From contig NZ_LGYE01000001.1 in assembly GCF_001262495.1 (NCBI RefSeq), positions 62,001 to 126,000 of the forward strand: a stretch of DNA of 64,000 bases, given 5' to 3'. Positions 37,143 to 46,835 of the stretch are shown piece by piece (the stretch's first letter is position 1; each line of letters begins with the position of its first letter). The notes under the pieces were generated by a model. It was given only the letters and a program-made list of their open reading frames with translations, searched no databases and was not told the origin of the DNA. The position numbers and the translations under genes were made by a program. This DNA is from Microbacterium sp. GCS4. Lineage in GTDB: Bacteria; Actinomycetota; Actinomycetes; Actinomycetales; Microbacteriaceae.

Positions 37143-38207
37143 GTGCTCGTGAAACTCACTCCACACGTCAGCCTGATCGAGCGTCTCCAGCGCGGTCGGC
37201 TCACCCCGCTCAAGGGATCGACGACGACGGGCATCGTGTCCCCGTGGAGTGACGGCAAGCTCGACTCTCTCGTCTGGACCGACATTCTCGGTATCGATCA
37301 CGCGCCGGTCACCCGCTCGGAGGCGATGAGCGTGCCGGCGATCGCCGCAGCTCGCAACCGCATCGTGCAGATCGCTGACCGACCGCTCCGCGCGCTCAAC
37401 GGCTCGACCGACGTGACGACCGAATCGCCGTGGCTGTACCGCACGGATGTCGACGAGACCGCGTGGGAGCGCACCGCTCGCATTCTCGACGACTGGATCT
37501 TCTACCCGTGGTCGCTGCTGCTCGTCGCACGCGAGGGCGAGACCATGGCCGGCACCAGCTTCCAGAAGATCGCGGACGCGCAGCATGTGCCCTACGACCG
37601 GTGGGACATCGACGACGAAGGCCGCATGACGGTCGACGGCGACGTGATCCCCGAGGGCGGCTACCTGCTCCTCCGCGGCCCGTTCGACGGTCTGCTCTCC
37701 GTGGCTCGCGACACCATCCGCGCCGCGAAGTCTCTCGAGCGGGCTTGGGCGACCCGCGTCCGCAACCCCACGCCGACGATCATCCTCGAGGAGCGGGAAG
37801 AGGGATCGTTCACCAAGAAGGAAGCGAAGGCCTACGTCAAGGCCGTGTCCGACGCGACCCGCGACCCGGACGGCGCGGTGATCTTCGCACCCCACAAGGT
37901 GAACCTGCGCCTCGAGGGAGACGCCGCCGTGAACGTGCTCACCGAGGCCCGGAACGCGGTCCGCATCGACATCGCGAACTTTCTCAACCTCAACGCATCC
38001 GCGCTCGACGGAGCGAAGCCCCAGGCGTCGCTCACGTACGAGACGCAGCAGACCGAGACGCAGGAACTCCAGGACCGCATGGCGTTCTGGACGGCCCCGC
38101 TCGAGTACCGGCTCTCGCAGGACGACGCGGTGCCCTCCGGCGTCCGCGTCCGCTTCGACTTCGCCAGCAGCACCCCGGCACAGACCGGCACACCCACGGA
38201 GGACTGA
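37143..38207 (+). CDS. Portal protein (HK97 family-like)
   Basis: A 354-residue protein between terminase and capsid. Features are an early ...AMSVPAIAAARNRIVQIADRPL helix, LLVAREG, and GYLLLRGPFDGLLSV, then a stem region ending FLNLNASALDGAKPQASLTYET, typical of siphovirus portals. Two GTGs (37143, 37149) are possible starts. Confidence 0.82.
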   Translation: MLVKLTPHVSLIERLQRGRLTPLKGSTTTGIVSPWSDGKLDSLVWTDILGIDHAPVTRSEAMSVPAIAAARNRIVQIADRPLRALNGSTDVTTESPWLYRTDVDETAWERTARILDDWIFYPWSLLLVAREGETMAGTSFQKIADAQHVPYDRWDIDDEGRMTVDGDVIPEGGYLLLRGPFDGLLSVARDTIRAAKSLERAWATRVRNPTPTIILEEREEGSFTKKEAKAYVKAVSDATRDPDGAVIFAPHKVNLRLEGDAAVNVLTEARNAVRIDIANFLNLNASALDGAKPQASLTYETQQTETQELQDRMAFWTAPLEYRLSQDDAVPSGVRVRFDFASSTPAQTGTPTED

Positions 38208-38208
38208 C

Positions 38209-39939
38209 ATGCCAGACATCGAGATCAGGGGCGGCGAGATCCTCGCCAACCTCGAGGAGCGCACCATCACCGGTCTGCTCATCCCGTACAACGAGATCGG
38301 CCACACCAACGTCGGACAGTTCCAGGTCGAGGCGGGCGTCATCACGCTCCCCGCCGACCCGTCCGTCGTGTCGCTGAACCTCGACCACGACCGATACCAG
38401 CCGGTCGGACGCGCGACACGAGTGTGGGAGGAGCCCGCCGGCATCATGGCGACGTTCTCGCTCGCCCGCACCCCGGAGGGTGACGCCGCTCTCGCGGACG
38501 CGACCAGCCCGAGCGGGAAGCGCCGCCGCTTGTCGGGCGAGTTCAAGACCGGCATCAAAGCGGGCAAGGCCACCGGCGGACCGCTCGCCGCGGGTGCACT
38601 CGTCGAGATGGGCGCATTCGCATCCGCGATGGTCCTCGCCGCCGACGCGAGCGCAGACGACGACGCCCCGGTCGTGATCGACGCGAACGACACCAGCGGC
38701 ACGACCGTCGCCGAGGACCACACCGAGACCGTCTACACCGACGAGGACGGCAAAAAGTACACGCGCCGCTACGACAGCGAGACCACCGAGACGCCGATCG
38801 ACGGCGGCACCGAGACCACCATCAGCACCACCATCACCGAGCAGGAAACGACCCAGTCCGAGGAGGACGACATGACCACCACCGACGTTCAGGCCGCGAA
38901 GGTCGGACTCAACACCGGAACCCCCGCTGGCAAGACCGCAGCGCGCGAGCCCGACAAGCACGAGATCATCGCCGCGATCGCCACCTACCGCAAGAACCCC
39001 TTCGACCAGGGTTCGCTCGAGGTGCTCGCCGCTCTCTCCGACATCAAGATCAGCGGCACCGGCGCTCTGCCCGCTGCCGGGGTCATCCAGCAGAACTGGC
39101 TCGGACGCACCGACCTGGGCGTGCCGTTCGTCCGCGAGATCATCACCCTGTTCAAGAACGGCACTGACATCACCGCCGGCGGCAAGAAGGACTTCAAGTT
39201 CCTCCGTGGCACCGCGCAGAACCCGACGTGGGGCGACGGCACCTGGGCCGGTAACAAGACCGAGATCAACTCGGGAGTGGGCCGCACCGTGACCAACGAG
39301 TCGACCCTCGACCGCTACGCCCGTGGCGCGGACATCGGACGCGAGTTCTTCGACCTCCCCGGAGGCTCCGAGGTCATCGAGGCATTCCTCGCCGAGCTCG
39401 AGCTGGACTACTACCAGTGGTCGGACGAGAAGGCCCGCGCCCTCGCCGTCGCCACCGCCGGCGCACCGATCGCACCCGCGGCGTACCCCGGCGTCGACGG
39501 CCACGACTACGCCGGCGCGATGGGGCAGCTCCTGCAGGGCATCCTCGCGATCCGCCGCAAGAAGGCCGACGGACGCCGCGACATCGCCACACTCGCGATC
39601 GCGAACGACATCGCCTTCGAGGAGATGTTCTACACGCCGAAGGATCTGATCCCCGAGTTCGTCGAGTTCGTCGTCAACCCCGACGGCACCGCGACCGCCA
39701 CCGGTCGCAACGGCGGCAAAGTGCAGGTCGTCCAGGCCGACACCGGCGTCGAGGACACGGCATCCGTCATCGTCGGGGCCGACTACGCGCTCGAGTTCGA
39801 CGAGCTGCCCGGCGGTCCGCTGCACGTCAACGCGCTCGAAATCGCCAAGGGCGGCATCGACGAGGCCGTGCACGGCTACCTCCAGAAGATGGTTCGCCGC
39901 GCCGAGGCGCTCGTCCACATCGGCACCGCCGACGCATAA
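38209..39939 (+). CDS. Prohead protease-major capsid protein fusion
   Basis: One 576-residue open frame. Residues 1-150 are a maturation protease with catalytic-type His60 (SLNLDHDRYQPVG) and Ser109 (RRRLSGEF). Residues 150-221 are an acidic, Thr-rich linker; the rest is an HK97-fold major capsid protein (VPFVREIITLFKNGTDI, FFDLPGGSEVIEAFL...). An internal ATG at 38872 behind a well-spaced AGGAGG could also yield free 355-residue capsid protein. The scaffold function is probably served by the linker. Confidence 0.87.
   Translation: MPDIEIRGGEILANLEERTITGLLIPYNEIGHTNVGQFQVEAGVITLPADPSVVSLNLDHDRYQPVGRATRVWEEPAGIMATFSLARTPEGDAALADATSPSGKRRRLSGEFKTGIKAGKATGGPLAAGALVEMGAFASAMVLAADASADDDAPVVIDANDTSGTTVAEDHTETVYTDEDGKKYTRRYDSETTETPIDGGTETTISTTITEQETTQSEEDDMTTTDVQAAKVGLNTGTPAGKTAAREPDKHEIIAAIATYRKNPFDQGSLEVLAALSDIKISGTGALPAAGVIQQNWLGRTDLGVPFVREIITLFKNGTDITAGGKKDFKFLRGTAQNPTWGDGTWAGNKTEINSGVGRTVTNESTLDRYARGADIGREFFDLPGGSEVIEAFLAELELDYYQWSDEKARALAVATAGAPIAPAAYPGVDGHDYAGAMGQLLQGILAIRRKKADGRRDIATLAIANDIAFEEMFYTPKDLIPEFVEFVVNPDGTATATGRNGGKVQVVQADTGVEDTASVIVGADYALEFDELPGGPLHVNALEIAKGGIDEAVHGYLQKMVRRAEALVHIGTADA
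38861..38874 (+). promoter_or_regulatory. Internal ribosome binding site and start for free capsid protein
   Basis: AGGAGG at 38861-38866, five bases, then ATG 38872 in frame with the capsid domain, exactly at the linker-capsid boundary. Confidence 0.6.
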
Positions 39940-40023
39940 CCGACCGGTGCGGCCCGGTGGAGCCCCCCAGCATCCCACCCGCCGGGCCGCACCCGACCAC
40001 CTACCTAGACGAGAGGACGAGCC

Positions 40024-40389
40024 GTGGCCGTCGACTGGATCACCCCCGACGAACTCCCCGACCTGTGGGACACCGCCGAGGGCATCGACGAGGATCTCCG
40101 CGCCGACATGCTCGACGCGGCGCAGGACGCCTGCGAGGCATGGGTGCCCGAGGTCGGCGACCCAGAGCGTCCCCGCGATCGCACGATCCGGCTCGCGCAG
40201 CTCACGCTCGTCCGCGGTCTGTGGAACGACGCGATCGCGGACGAGGGCGGATCAATCGGCGGCGACGGGTTCGATTTCAACCCGCCGTGGCTCGCTCGCG
40301 AAGCACGACGCATGATGCGGCCACCGCGCGGGGGAGCACCGGCCACCGGCCACGAGCCCGATCCTGAGCCGATCCCGGAGTCGGTCTGA
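40024..40389 (+). CDS. Head-tail connector protein
   Basis: A 121-residue protein, first after the capsid: helical, with CEAWVPE and TIRLAQLTLVRGLWNDA, resembling the gp6-like connector that caps the portal. The C terminus is Pro-rich. GTG start; its stop overlaps the next gene. Confidence 0.7.
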   Translation: MAVDWITPDELPDLWDTAEGIDEDLRADMLDAAQDACEAWVPEVGDPERPRDRTIRLAQLTLVRGLWNDAIADEGGSIGGDGFDFNPPWLAREARRMMRPPRGGAPATGHEPDPEPIPESV

Positions 40390-40775
40390 TGGTCGGCTAC
40401 GCGGAGCTGCGCGCCCGCCTCGAGAACGATCTTCTCGCGGAGATCCCCGCCGGCACGTTCCAGTTTGTCCCGGTCCAGAAGAACATCGACCGGCCCTCGA
40501 AGCCGACGCTCATGCTCAAGCTCTCGAGCGTCTCCCGGCACGTCGCCGCGCAGGGCGTGCTCATGCCGACTTTCGTCCTCACCGTGATCTCGGAGAAGAC
40601 CGATCCCGGGCAGGCCGACCAGCACCTCGACGAGCTGCTCGACATCCTCCTCGCGCCGATCCAGAGGCTCCGGTGGGTCGCGTTCCGCGGGGCCGACAAG
40701 GTCTCATTCCAGTCCAAGTACACCGCCTACGACATCCAGCTCGAGGCGCTCACCGCAATCAAGAAAGCAGAGTGA
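40389..40775 (+). CDS. Tail terminator-like protein
   Basis: A 128-residue alpha/beta protein in the position of the tail terminator or connector (FQFVPVQKNIDRPSKPTLMLKL, then VLTVISEKTDPG). Assigned by position, size and fold-like pattern. Confidence 0.65.
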   Translation: MVGYAELRARLENDLLAEIPAGTFQFVPVQKNIDRPSKPTLMLKLSSVSRHVAAQGVLMPTFVLTVISEKTDPGQADQHLDELLDILLAPIQRLRWVAFRGADKVSFQSKYTAYDIQLEALTAIKKAE

Positions 40776-40777
40776 CC

Positions 40778-41176
40778 ATGTTCAACCCGCTCTACATGAC
40801 CGAGTCCAAGATCACGATCGGTGGGACCGCCTATGAGGCGGAGATCTCCGGTGTGCGGCTCACCCCGACCTCGAGCACGGCGACGTGGAAGGGGCTCAAG
40901 AAGGGCTCCAGCTTCACGAAGGGCGGGCTCGCGACGTGGGTCGCCGGCATCAACTTCGGTCAGGACCACGAGGCCGCGAACAGCCTCTCCACATTCCTGT
41001 TCGAGCACGAGGGCGAGGAGTTCCCGTTCGTCATCGAGCCGATCGATGGCGGGACGGGGTTCTCCGGGACGCTCATCGCTCAGGCCGGCGAGATCGGAGG
41101 CGACGTCGACACCTTCGGCGCGGCATCCGTCACGCTCCCCGTGCAGGGCAAGCCCACCCGCACGCCCGCCGCGTAG
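40778..41176 (+). CDS. Major tail (tube) protein
   Basis: A 132-residue beta-rich protein with GxKKGSSFTKGGLATWVAGINFGQD and FVIEPIDGG, in the expected place after the terminator. Short for a tube protein, consistent with a small phage. Confidence 0.7.
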   Translation: MFNPLYMTESKITIGGTAYEAEISGVRLTPTSSTATWKGLKKGSSFTKGGLATWVAGINFGQDHEAANSLSTFLFEHEGEEFPFVIEPIDGGTGFSGTLIAQAGEIGGDVDTFGAASVTLPVQGKPTRTPAA

Positions 41177-41191
41177 GTCGCAGGGGTTCCG

Positions 41192-41704
41192 GTGCTCCGC
41201 GTCAGCGCGTACAGCAGCAGTGAGCTGCTCACCGTGCTCCGCGGGCTCCGGAACCTCGACCGGGAAACCAAAAAGCAGCTACGCCGCAACCTCAAGCAGA
41301 TCGCGGAGCAGGCGTGGAAGCAGACTCTCGCGCAGCACGCGAGCACGAAGCTCGAGCGGGCCGTGCTCGCCGACTCCGGGCGAGTGCGCGTCTCCGACCA
41401 GAACGTGCGGCTCACGTCCGCGTCCCTGTCCCGAAGCCTCGTCGGCGGTCTCAAACCGTCAGAGAGCTTCGGGCCGGTCGAGTTCGGCGCGAACCCGCGT
41501 CCCGGATCGACCGAGACCGTGAGGTCACGGCGCGGTAACGAGTTCTCTCGCAAACGAGACCCGAACCGCCCGTTCAAAGCACCGAACCGGCGCGGGTACG
41601 TCGTCTACCCGTCCGCGGCATCCGTCATCCCCCGCATCCTCGCGATGTACGTGCAGACGTTCGTCCGCGCGATCCACGAAGCCCTCGAAGGGAAGAGCAG
41701 CTAA
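41192..41704 (+). CDS. HK97 gp10-like tail/neck protein
   Basis: A 170-residue basic protein with an N-terminal helix pair (LRGLRNLDRETKKQLRRNLKQIAEQAW) and C-terminal AMYVQTFVRAIHEAL; the pattern resembles gp10-like neck proteins, although its place after the tube gene is unusual. GTG start; overlaps the tape measure start. Confidence 0.6.
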   Translation: MLRVSAYSSSELLTVLRGLRNLDRETKKQLRRNLKQIAEQAWKQTLAQHASTKLERAVLADSGRVRVSDQNVRLTSASLSRSLVGGLKPSESFGPVEFGANPRPGSTETVRSRRGNEFSRKRDPNRPFKAPNRRGYVVYPSAASVIPRILAMYVQTFVRAIHEALEGKSS

Positions 41705-42915
41705 TGGCGAAAGGTATCGATCTCGCGATCGCCGCAGACACGCGCTCCGCGATGTCCGCTATCAACCGCGGCGTGCTCGAGCCCCTCGAGGACGTGTCCG
41801 AGCAGCTTGAGCAGCTCGGTGACGACAGCAAGTCCGCCACGGACGACCTCGAGCGCGGGATGCGCGACGCGCAGCGACGCACAGACGACGCCGCCGACGA
41901 GATCCGCAAGCTGCGTGACGAGCTGAACAAGGCAGGGCGCCAGGGCAAGAACACCGGCGACGACATCGACGACGGATTCAGCCGAGCCAAGCAAGGTGCG
42001 GAGGAGTTCAAGGACGAAGCGAACCAGACCGCCCGCGAGGCAGCGGCATCGTTCGACGGCAGCGCCGAGTCGATCGGTGACGTTTTCCAGGAACTCGCCG
42101 CAAACGCCTTCGGCGGGTTCGGTCCCGCCGGCGCAGTGGCCGGCATCGCCGCCGCAGCCGGTATTGGTCTCGCGATCTCCGGTTTCACTCAGATCGGCGA
42201 GGCGTCGGAGGAATCGAAGCAGCGTGCCGCGGAGTGGGCGCAGGCGTACGTGGACGCCGGCGGCAAGGTGCTCACCACCGCGATCACCACCGCGAAGGTG
42301 ATGGATATCGCGACCGACGCGGACAAGTACGCGAAGGCCGCGGAGAACGCCAAGAACTGGGGCGTGGACGTGTCCACGGCGATCAACGCCATGGCGGGGG
42401 AGTCGTGGGCGCTGAACGCGGTGAATGACAGCCTCGCCACGTCTGCGGAGAAGATCAACGACGAGATGCGCGAAGTCGGCCTTCAGTACGACTGGACAGG
42501 CGAGTCGATGACGGATCTCTCGACCCGCACGGCGAACGGGCAGCGCGCATTCGATGAGCTCACTAGCGAGATGAAGCGAGGCGCGGAGCAGGCCGACGCG
42601 CTCTCACAGTCGCTCGTCAACACCGCGGAGAACACCGAAGGCGCGAGCACAGTGGTCGATGAGTTCGGAGACAAGGTGACCACTCTGCCCGGCGGCACGA
42701 CGATCTACATCGACGCGGAGACAGGTCAGGCGACCATCGACCTCGACCTGATCGAGCGGAAGGTCTACGCGATGCCCTCCGACAAGGAAATCACCGCCCG
42801 GATCAAGTCCGATGTCGCCGCAGCGCAACGAGACCTCGACGGCTTCTTTGTGCGCAACGGAGGCCGCGAGATCAAGATCAAGGGCAAGATCGTCACCGAC
42901 GGGACGTGGCAGTAA
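41704..42915 (+). CDS. Short tail tape measure protein
   Basis: A 403-residue protein: coiled-coil N terminus (about 20-110), a hydrophobic Gly/Ala-rich segment (about 135-165), then helical and beta-like regions. These features and the position define a tape measure. The length would set a tail of roughly 60 nm at about 1.5 angstrom per residue. Confidence 0.82.
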   Translation: MAKGIDLAIAADTRSAMSAINRGVLEPLEDVSEQLEQLGDDSKSATDDLERGMRDAQRRTDDAADEIRKLRDELNKAGRQGKNTGDDIDDGFSRAKQGAEEFKDEANQTAREAAASFDGSAESIGDVFQELAANAFGGFGPAGAVAGIAAAAGIGLAISGFTQIGEASEESKQRAAEWAQAYVDAGGKVLTTAITTAKVMDIATDADKYAKAAENAKNWGVDVSTAINAMAGESWALNAVNDSLATSAEKINDEMREVGLQYDWTGESMTDLSTRTANGQRAFDELTSEMKRGAEQADALSQSLVNTAENTEGASTVVDEFGDKVTTLPGGTTIYIDAETGQATIDLDLIERKVYAMPSDKEITARIKSDVAAAQRDLDGFFVRNGGREIKIKGKIVTDGTWQ

Positions 42916-43274
42916 TGACCACCATCACCCACAGCGCGGGCGTCATCACTCCGACGATCGTGGATGGATACCGCGCGTCGCGCGCAGCCAGGACGATCGT
43001 GCATCGGATCATCGGTCGACCCGACCCCGACGTGTCGTATCGGCCCGCGTCTCTCCGTTCAGGGCAGCTCACGTGCGTGTTCGCGGTCGAGGCTGACGCG
43101 CACGCCGCAGAGGCGGTGTTCTCCGTTCCTCAGCCTCTCACCCTCAACGACACCGATGTGTCGATCGGCATGACGTTCATCGTTCCCGAGGGCGGTTCGA
43201 TCGAGGTAGAGCTCGACGACGAGACACGCGACGTGTGGCTCGTGCGCGTCGACTTCGAAGAGGTCGTGCCGTGA
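42915..43274 (+). CDS. Distal tail/minor tail protein
   Basis: A 119-residue beta-rich protein directly after the tape measure, where distal tail proteins are encoded. ATG 42915 overlaps the tape measure stop (TAATG). Assignment mainly positional. Confidence 0.55.
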   Translation: MTTITHSAGVITPTIVDGYRASRAARTIVHRIIGRPDPDVSYRPASLRSGQLTCVFAVEADAHAAEAVFSVPQPLTLNDTDVSIGMTFIVPEGGSIEVELDDETRDVWLVRVDFEEVVP

Positions 43275-44956
43275 CGACGTTCTCCGAGCACACCTACGCG
43301 GCATCCGTCGATGATCAGCCGCTTCGCGCGCGCGGTGGCTCGATCGGTTTCGACGTGGCGCGCGCGCCGCACGTGGAGGGCCGTCTGGAGATCGCGATCC
43401 CGGATGCTGAGCTGCTCGAGCTGCTCGACCCGCGTATCGCACAGCGCGTGCTCATCGAGGTCGCGGCGCAGTTCTCGAACGCCCCGGACCAGTCGCGCAC
43501 GTTCGACCTGTCGCTGAGATCCCGCACCGTCTCGCAGGACAACGCCACGGTCGAGTTGATGCTCGCGAGCGACGAGGCCCTACTCGGCGACTATGCGCCG
43601 CTCCAGGACGATCTCGGCGCGCTCCCGCATCAGCGGAGCCTGCGAGCGGTCATCAACTACGTTCTCGGCAAGGTGCTCGGCGCGTCGCTGGAGGCCTCCC
43701 CACCCCATGACGAAGACGTGCGCGTGCTGCTCCCCGCGACCAACCTGTCACCCAACAGCGGTTTCCGCACCAACACCGCAGGATGGATCGGTTCGGGCGG
43801 TGCCCTCACGCGCGTCGCCGGTGGCCCGGAGGGTTCACCGTTCTACGTGCGCGCAGCGGTAGGCGGCAACGCCGGCGGCGTGTTCAACCAGGGAGGCGAG
43901 ACAGCGGGCGTCACCGCCGTCACCGTCGTCGGAGGGCAGCGATACCGCGCCACGCTGTGGGTGCGCGCGTCCGTCGCCGCCACGGTCTCGCTGAACATCG
44001 AATGGGTGAACGCCTCGAGCGGCTTCATCGCTGCGACGATCGGCCCCGCCGTCAATCTCGTCGCGAACGTCTGGACCCGCGTCGAGCTGACGGCTACCGC
44101 GCCGGCGAACGCCGTGCGCGCCGGCACCTACTGCTACCGCACCGCGGGCTCGTGGCCGGCAGGCGCAACCTTCGATGCCGCAGCACACAGGTTCTCCGCG
44201 TCTCCCGTGGACGACGCCGACACTCTCTTCGAGTGGTTCGACGGAGACAAGCCCGACACCGACCTCTACGGCTTCGCATGGACGGGCACCGCGTCTCAGA
44301 GCACCTCGAGTCGCATCGTGCTGATCAGCAGGTCGCCCGACCTCCTGCGCTGGCAGGCGGGCCGCTCCGCGCTCGACTTCCTCCGACCGATCGTCCAGTC
44401 GTTCGGATACCGGCTCGTGTGCGACGAGCTGCGACGCTGGACGCTCCGTGACGAGCACTACGAGGCCGGCGGGAGCCTCAGCGTCCTCCAGGGCGTGAAC
44501 ATCATCTCCGCATCAGACACCCTCGACCGCGCCTCCGAGGAGACCTTCGACGCGGCGGTGACCGTCTACACGTGGAAGGACGCTGACGGCAACGAGCAGC
44601 GCGAAGTGGAATCGTTCGCCCTCACTGACCCGCCCAAGCAGGTTCGACGGTTCGAACGCACCGACACCCCGTACCCAGGACCGGGATTCAGCGCCTACGC
44701 CGTGCGACGCGCTCAGGGCCGAGGGCGCACCCTCACCGTCACCAGCGTCGCTGACTGGCGATCCCAGGCCGAGCAGATCGTCATCGCCCGCGTCGAGGGC
44801 GCTCCGACCCTCGCGGGCTCGATCCAAGCGCTCGAGTATGACCTCGACCGGGACGAGATGACCCTCACCACCCGCACCGTCGATCTCCCCGAGGGCGCGA
44901 TCGCGCTCCTGCCGGGAACCATTAACGCCCTGCCCGGCACCATCAACTCGCTCTAG
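43271..44956 (+). CDS. Tail tip/hub protein with inserted carbohydrate-binding module
   Basis: A 561-residue protein from GTG 43271. The N- and C-terminal parts resemble siphovirus hub proteins. Residues about 155-335 form an inserted beta-sandwich like CBM4/9 (LLPATNLSPNSGF..., GGQRYRATLWVRASVAATV, NVWTRVELTATAP). This insert could bind wall sugars during attachment. It overlaps the previous gene by 4 bases. Confidence 0.72.
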   Translation: MTTFSEHTYAASVDDQPLRARGGSIGFDVARAPHVEGRLEIAIPDAELLELLDPRIAQRVLIEVAAQFSNAPDQSRTFDLSLRSRTVSQDNATVELMLASDEALLGDYAPLQDDLGALPHQRSLRAVINYVLGKVLGASLEASPPHDEDVRVLLPATNLSPNSGFRTNTAGWIGSGGALTRVAGGPEGSPFYVRAAVGGNAGGVFNQGGETAGVTAVTVVGGQRYRATLWVRASVAATVSLNIEWVNASSGFIAATIGPAVNLVANVWTRVELTATAPANAVRAGTYCYRTAGSWPAGATFDAAAHRFSASPVDDADTLFEWFDGDKPDTDLYGFAWTGTASQSTSSRIVLISRSPDLLRWQAGRSALDFLRPIVQSFGYRLVCDELRRWTLRDEHYEAGGSLSVLQGVNIISASDTLDRASEETFDAAVTVYTWKDADGNEQREVESFALTDPPKQVRRFERTDTPYPGPGFSAYAVRRAQGRGRTLTVTSVADWRSQAEQIVIARVEGAPTLAGSIQALEYDLDRDEMTLTTRTVDLPEGAIALLPGTINALPGTINSL

Positions 44957-44964
44957 GAGGAACC

Positions 44965-45798
44965 ATGCCCATCGTCCCCACCCCCGGCGCTGACGCCGTC
45001 GCCGCCGGCATGGATCTCGTCCCCGGCGGCGGATACGCGAGCGACATCGACGAGTACATTAACCAGACCCGCGACTACATCGCGCAGCGCACGAGCACCG
45101 TGACCCCCGTGGCGAAGGGCGGCACCGGCGCGAGCACCGCCGCGGGCGCTCGAACGAATCTCGACGTGAACTCGAAGCAGGAGGACGCCGACGCGCTCAA
45201 GACGCGCGTCGTGAACCTATCATCGGCGACCAACGCCGTGCAGTTGCAGTGGATCGGTGGACGCCTACGAATGATCATCGACGCTTCCAACGTCGGCGAC
45301 ATCGCCAACACCGTCGATGTGGGCGCGAAGCTAGATGCCGCCGGCGGAACGATCACGGGCGGGCTCGTCGTCAACGGGAACCTCGTGCTCCCTTTCGCTG
45401 CACCCGCCGTCAGTGGCTACACGATCGCCTATATCAACGGTGACGGGCGTGTGTCCAAGGGTGCGTCGTCCGAGCGCTACAAGAAGTACATCTCCAAGAT
45501 CGACCCCGCCTCGCTCGGCGACCTGTTCCCCGGTCTGTGGCGCTTCCAGATGCGCACCGGCGACGGCACGTGGAAGTACGGCGACATCGCCGAACGCCTC
45601 GCCGAGAACCCCGCCACAGAGCCATTCGTCGTCTACAACGACCAGGGACAGGCGGAGTCCGTCGACTTCATCGGCATCCTCAACGCCCGCGTCGCGCAGC
45701 TCCATCAGACAGTCGAAGCGCAGCGCGCCGAGATCGAGGAACTCCACACCGCCGTCGACCTCATCTCGCAGCGCCTCGAAGCGGTGGAGGGACGATGA
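44965..45798 (+). CDS. Tail fiber with S74 intramolecular chaperone domain
   Basis: A 277-residue fiber. The head has VAKGGTGASTAAGARTNL (fiber repeat motif), a middle has beta segments, and the C terminus is an S74 autoprotease/chaperone domain (GASSERYKKYISKI) that trimerises fibers, ending in a heptad coiled coil. Downstream gene overlaps by 4 bases. Confidence 0.8.
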   Translation: MPIVPTPGADAVAAGMDLVPGGGYASDIDEYINQTRDYIAQRTSTVTPVAKGGTGASTAAGARTNLDVNSKQEDADALKTRVVNLSSATNAVQLQWIGGRLRMIIDASNVGDIANTVDVGAKLDAAGGTITGGLVVNGNLVLPFAAPAVSGYTIAYINGDGRVSKGASSERYKKYISKIDPASLGDLFPGLWRFQMRTGDGTWKYGDIAERLAENPATEPFVVYNDQGQAESVDFIGILNARVAQLHQTVEAQRAEIEELHTAVDLISQRLEAVEGR

Positions 45799-46475
45799 CT
45801 CTCTGGCCGAACGGCACACCCATCAAGCCGTACGTCTCCAGCGGCTTCGGCCCACGCCGCGCGCCGATCCCTGGCGCGTCGACCTACCACCGCGGCACGG
45901 ACTTCTCACACACGTTCGACCTGATCCACGCCGTCGAGCCCGGACGCGTCGTCGCGATCAACGCCTGGCCCGCTCTCGGCTACTCCGTGTGGGTCCAGCA
46001 CGACGGCTTCTTCTCCAAGTCCGGGCACATGAAGAACAAGCCCGCCGTGCACTTCGGAGAGACGCTCGACGAGGGCCGCATCCTCGGCGTCATGGGAAAG
46101 ACCGGCACCGCGACCGACACACACCTGCACTTCGAGATCACCCCCGGCACCTTCCACACCATGAACACCGACCAGATCGACCCGGTGCCATTCCTGACCG
46201 CCCGCATCGGCGGCACAGCCGCAGGAGGCGGAGCACGACCCGTCCCACCCCAACAGAAAGAAGAGGACGACGACATGATCTTCATCTGCGAGACCCCGAT
46301 CAACGGGAAGGACGCCACAGGCGGCGTGTACAGGTGGATCTGCGATCCCGCCGCCGGCACCATGCGCAACATCGACTTCGACGAGTACAAGTTCTACCGC
46401 GACGGGCTCAAGATGCGCGAGCTCCAGGGCCTCCAATCGCCCGCCGTCACCAACCGCTACCGCCAGACCAACTAG
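45795..46475 (+). CDS. Endolysin, M23 metallopeptidase
   Basis: A 226-residue lysin from ATG 45795. The zinc site is His32 and Asp36 (YHRGTDF) and His110-Leu-His112 (DTHLHFE), the LytM/M23 pattern, so it cuts peptidoglycan cross-bridges. A linker (GGGARPVPPQQKEEDDD) joins a C-terminal 70-residue domain probably used for wall binding. The holin follows. Confidence 0.88.
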   Translation: MTLWPNGTPIKPYVSSGFGPRRAPIPGASTYHRGTDFSHTFDLIHAVEPGRVVAINAWPALGYSVWVQHDGFFSKSGHMKNKPAVHFGETLDEGRILGVMGKTGTATDTHLHFEITPGTFHTMNTDQIDPVPFLTARIGGTAAGGGARPVPPQQKEEDDDMIFICETPINGKDATGGVYRWICDPAAGTMRNIDFDEYKFYRDGLKMRELQGLQSPAVTNRYRQTN

Positions 46476-46484
46476 GAGCACACC

Positions 46485-46835
46485 ATGAACAAGACCCTGA
46501 TCTTCATCATCATCGCCGTGATCGCGACGCTCGGCACGATCGGCGTATTCGTGCTCCAGCTCACCCGCCCGGACGCCACGGCCACGCTCGTCAACTTCCT
46601 GTTCCAACTCCTCGCTCTGCTCGGCGGCTTCGGCGGACTCGCCTACATGCAGGGACAGCAAAACAAGGAGATCGAGACGATCAAGACCAACACGAACGGC
46701 ACCCTCTCCCGCAAGGACGACGAGATCGCCGAGCTGCGCTCACAGCTCGCGAAGCACGCCCCCCAGGCGCTCGTGGAGTCCGCAGAGACCGGACCGATTG
46801 ACGTGAGTGACAGGCTGCGAAAAGATCTCAGCTAG
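46485..46835 (+). CDS. Holin
   Basis: A 116-residue protein with two membrane helices (LIFIIIAVIATLGTIGVFVLQL and LVNFLFQLLALLGGFGGLAYM) and a charged cytoplasmic tail with a coiled coil, in the cassette behind the endolysin. Confidence 0.8.
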   Translation: MNKTLIFIIIAVIATLGTIGVFVLQLTRPDATATLVNFLFQLLALLGGFGGLAYMQGQQNKEIETIKTNTNGTLSRKDDEIAELRSQLAKHAPQALVESAETGPIDVSDRLRKDLS

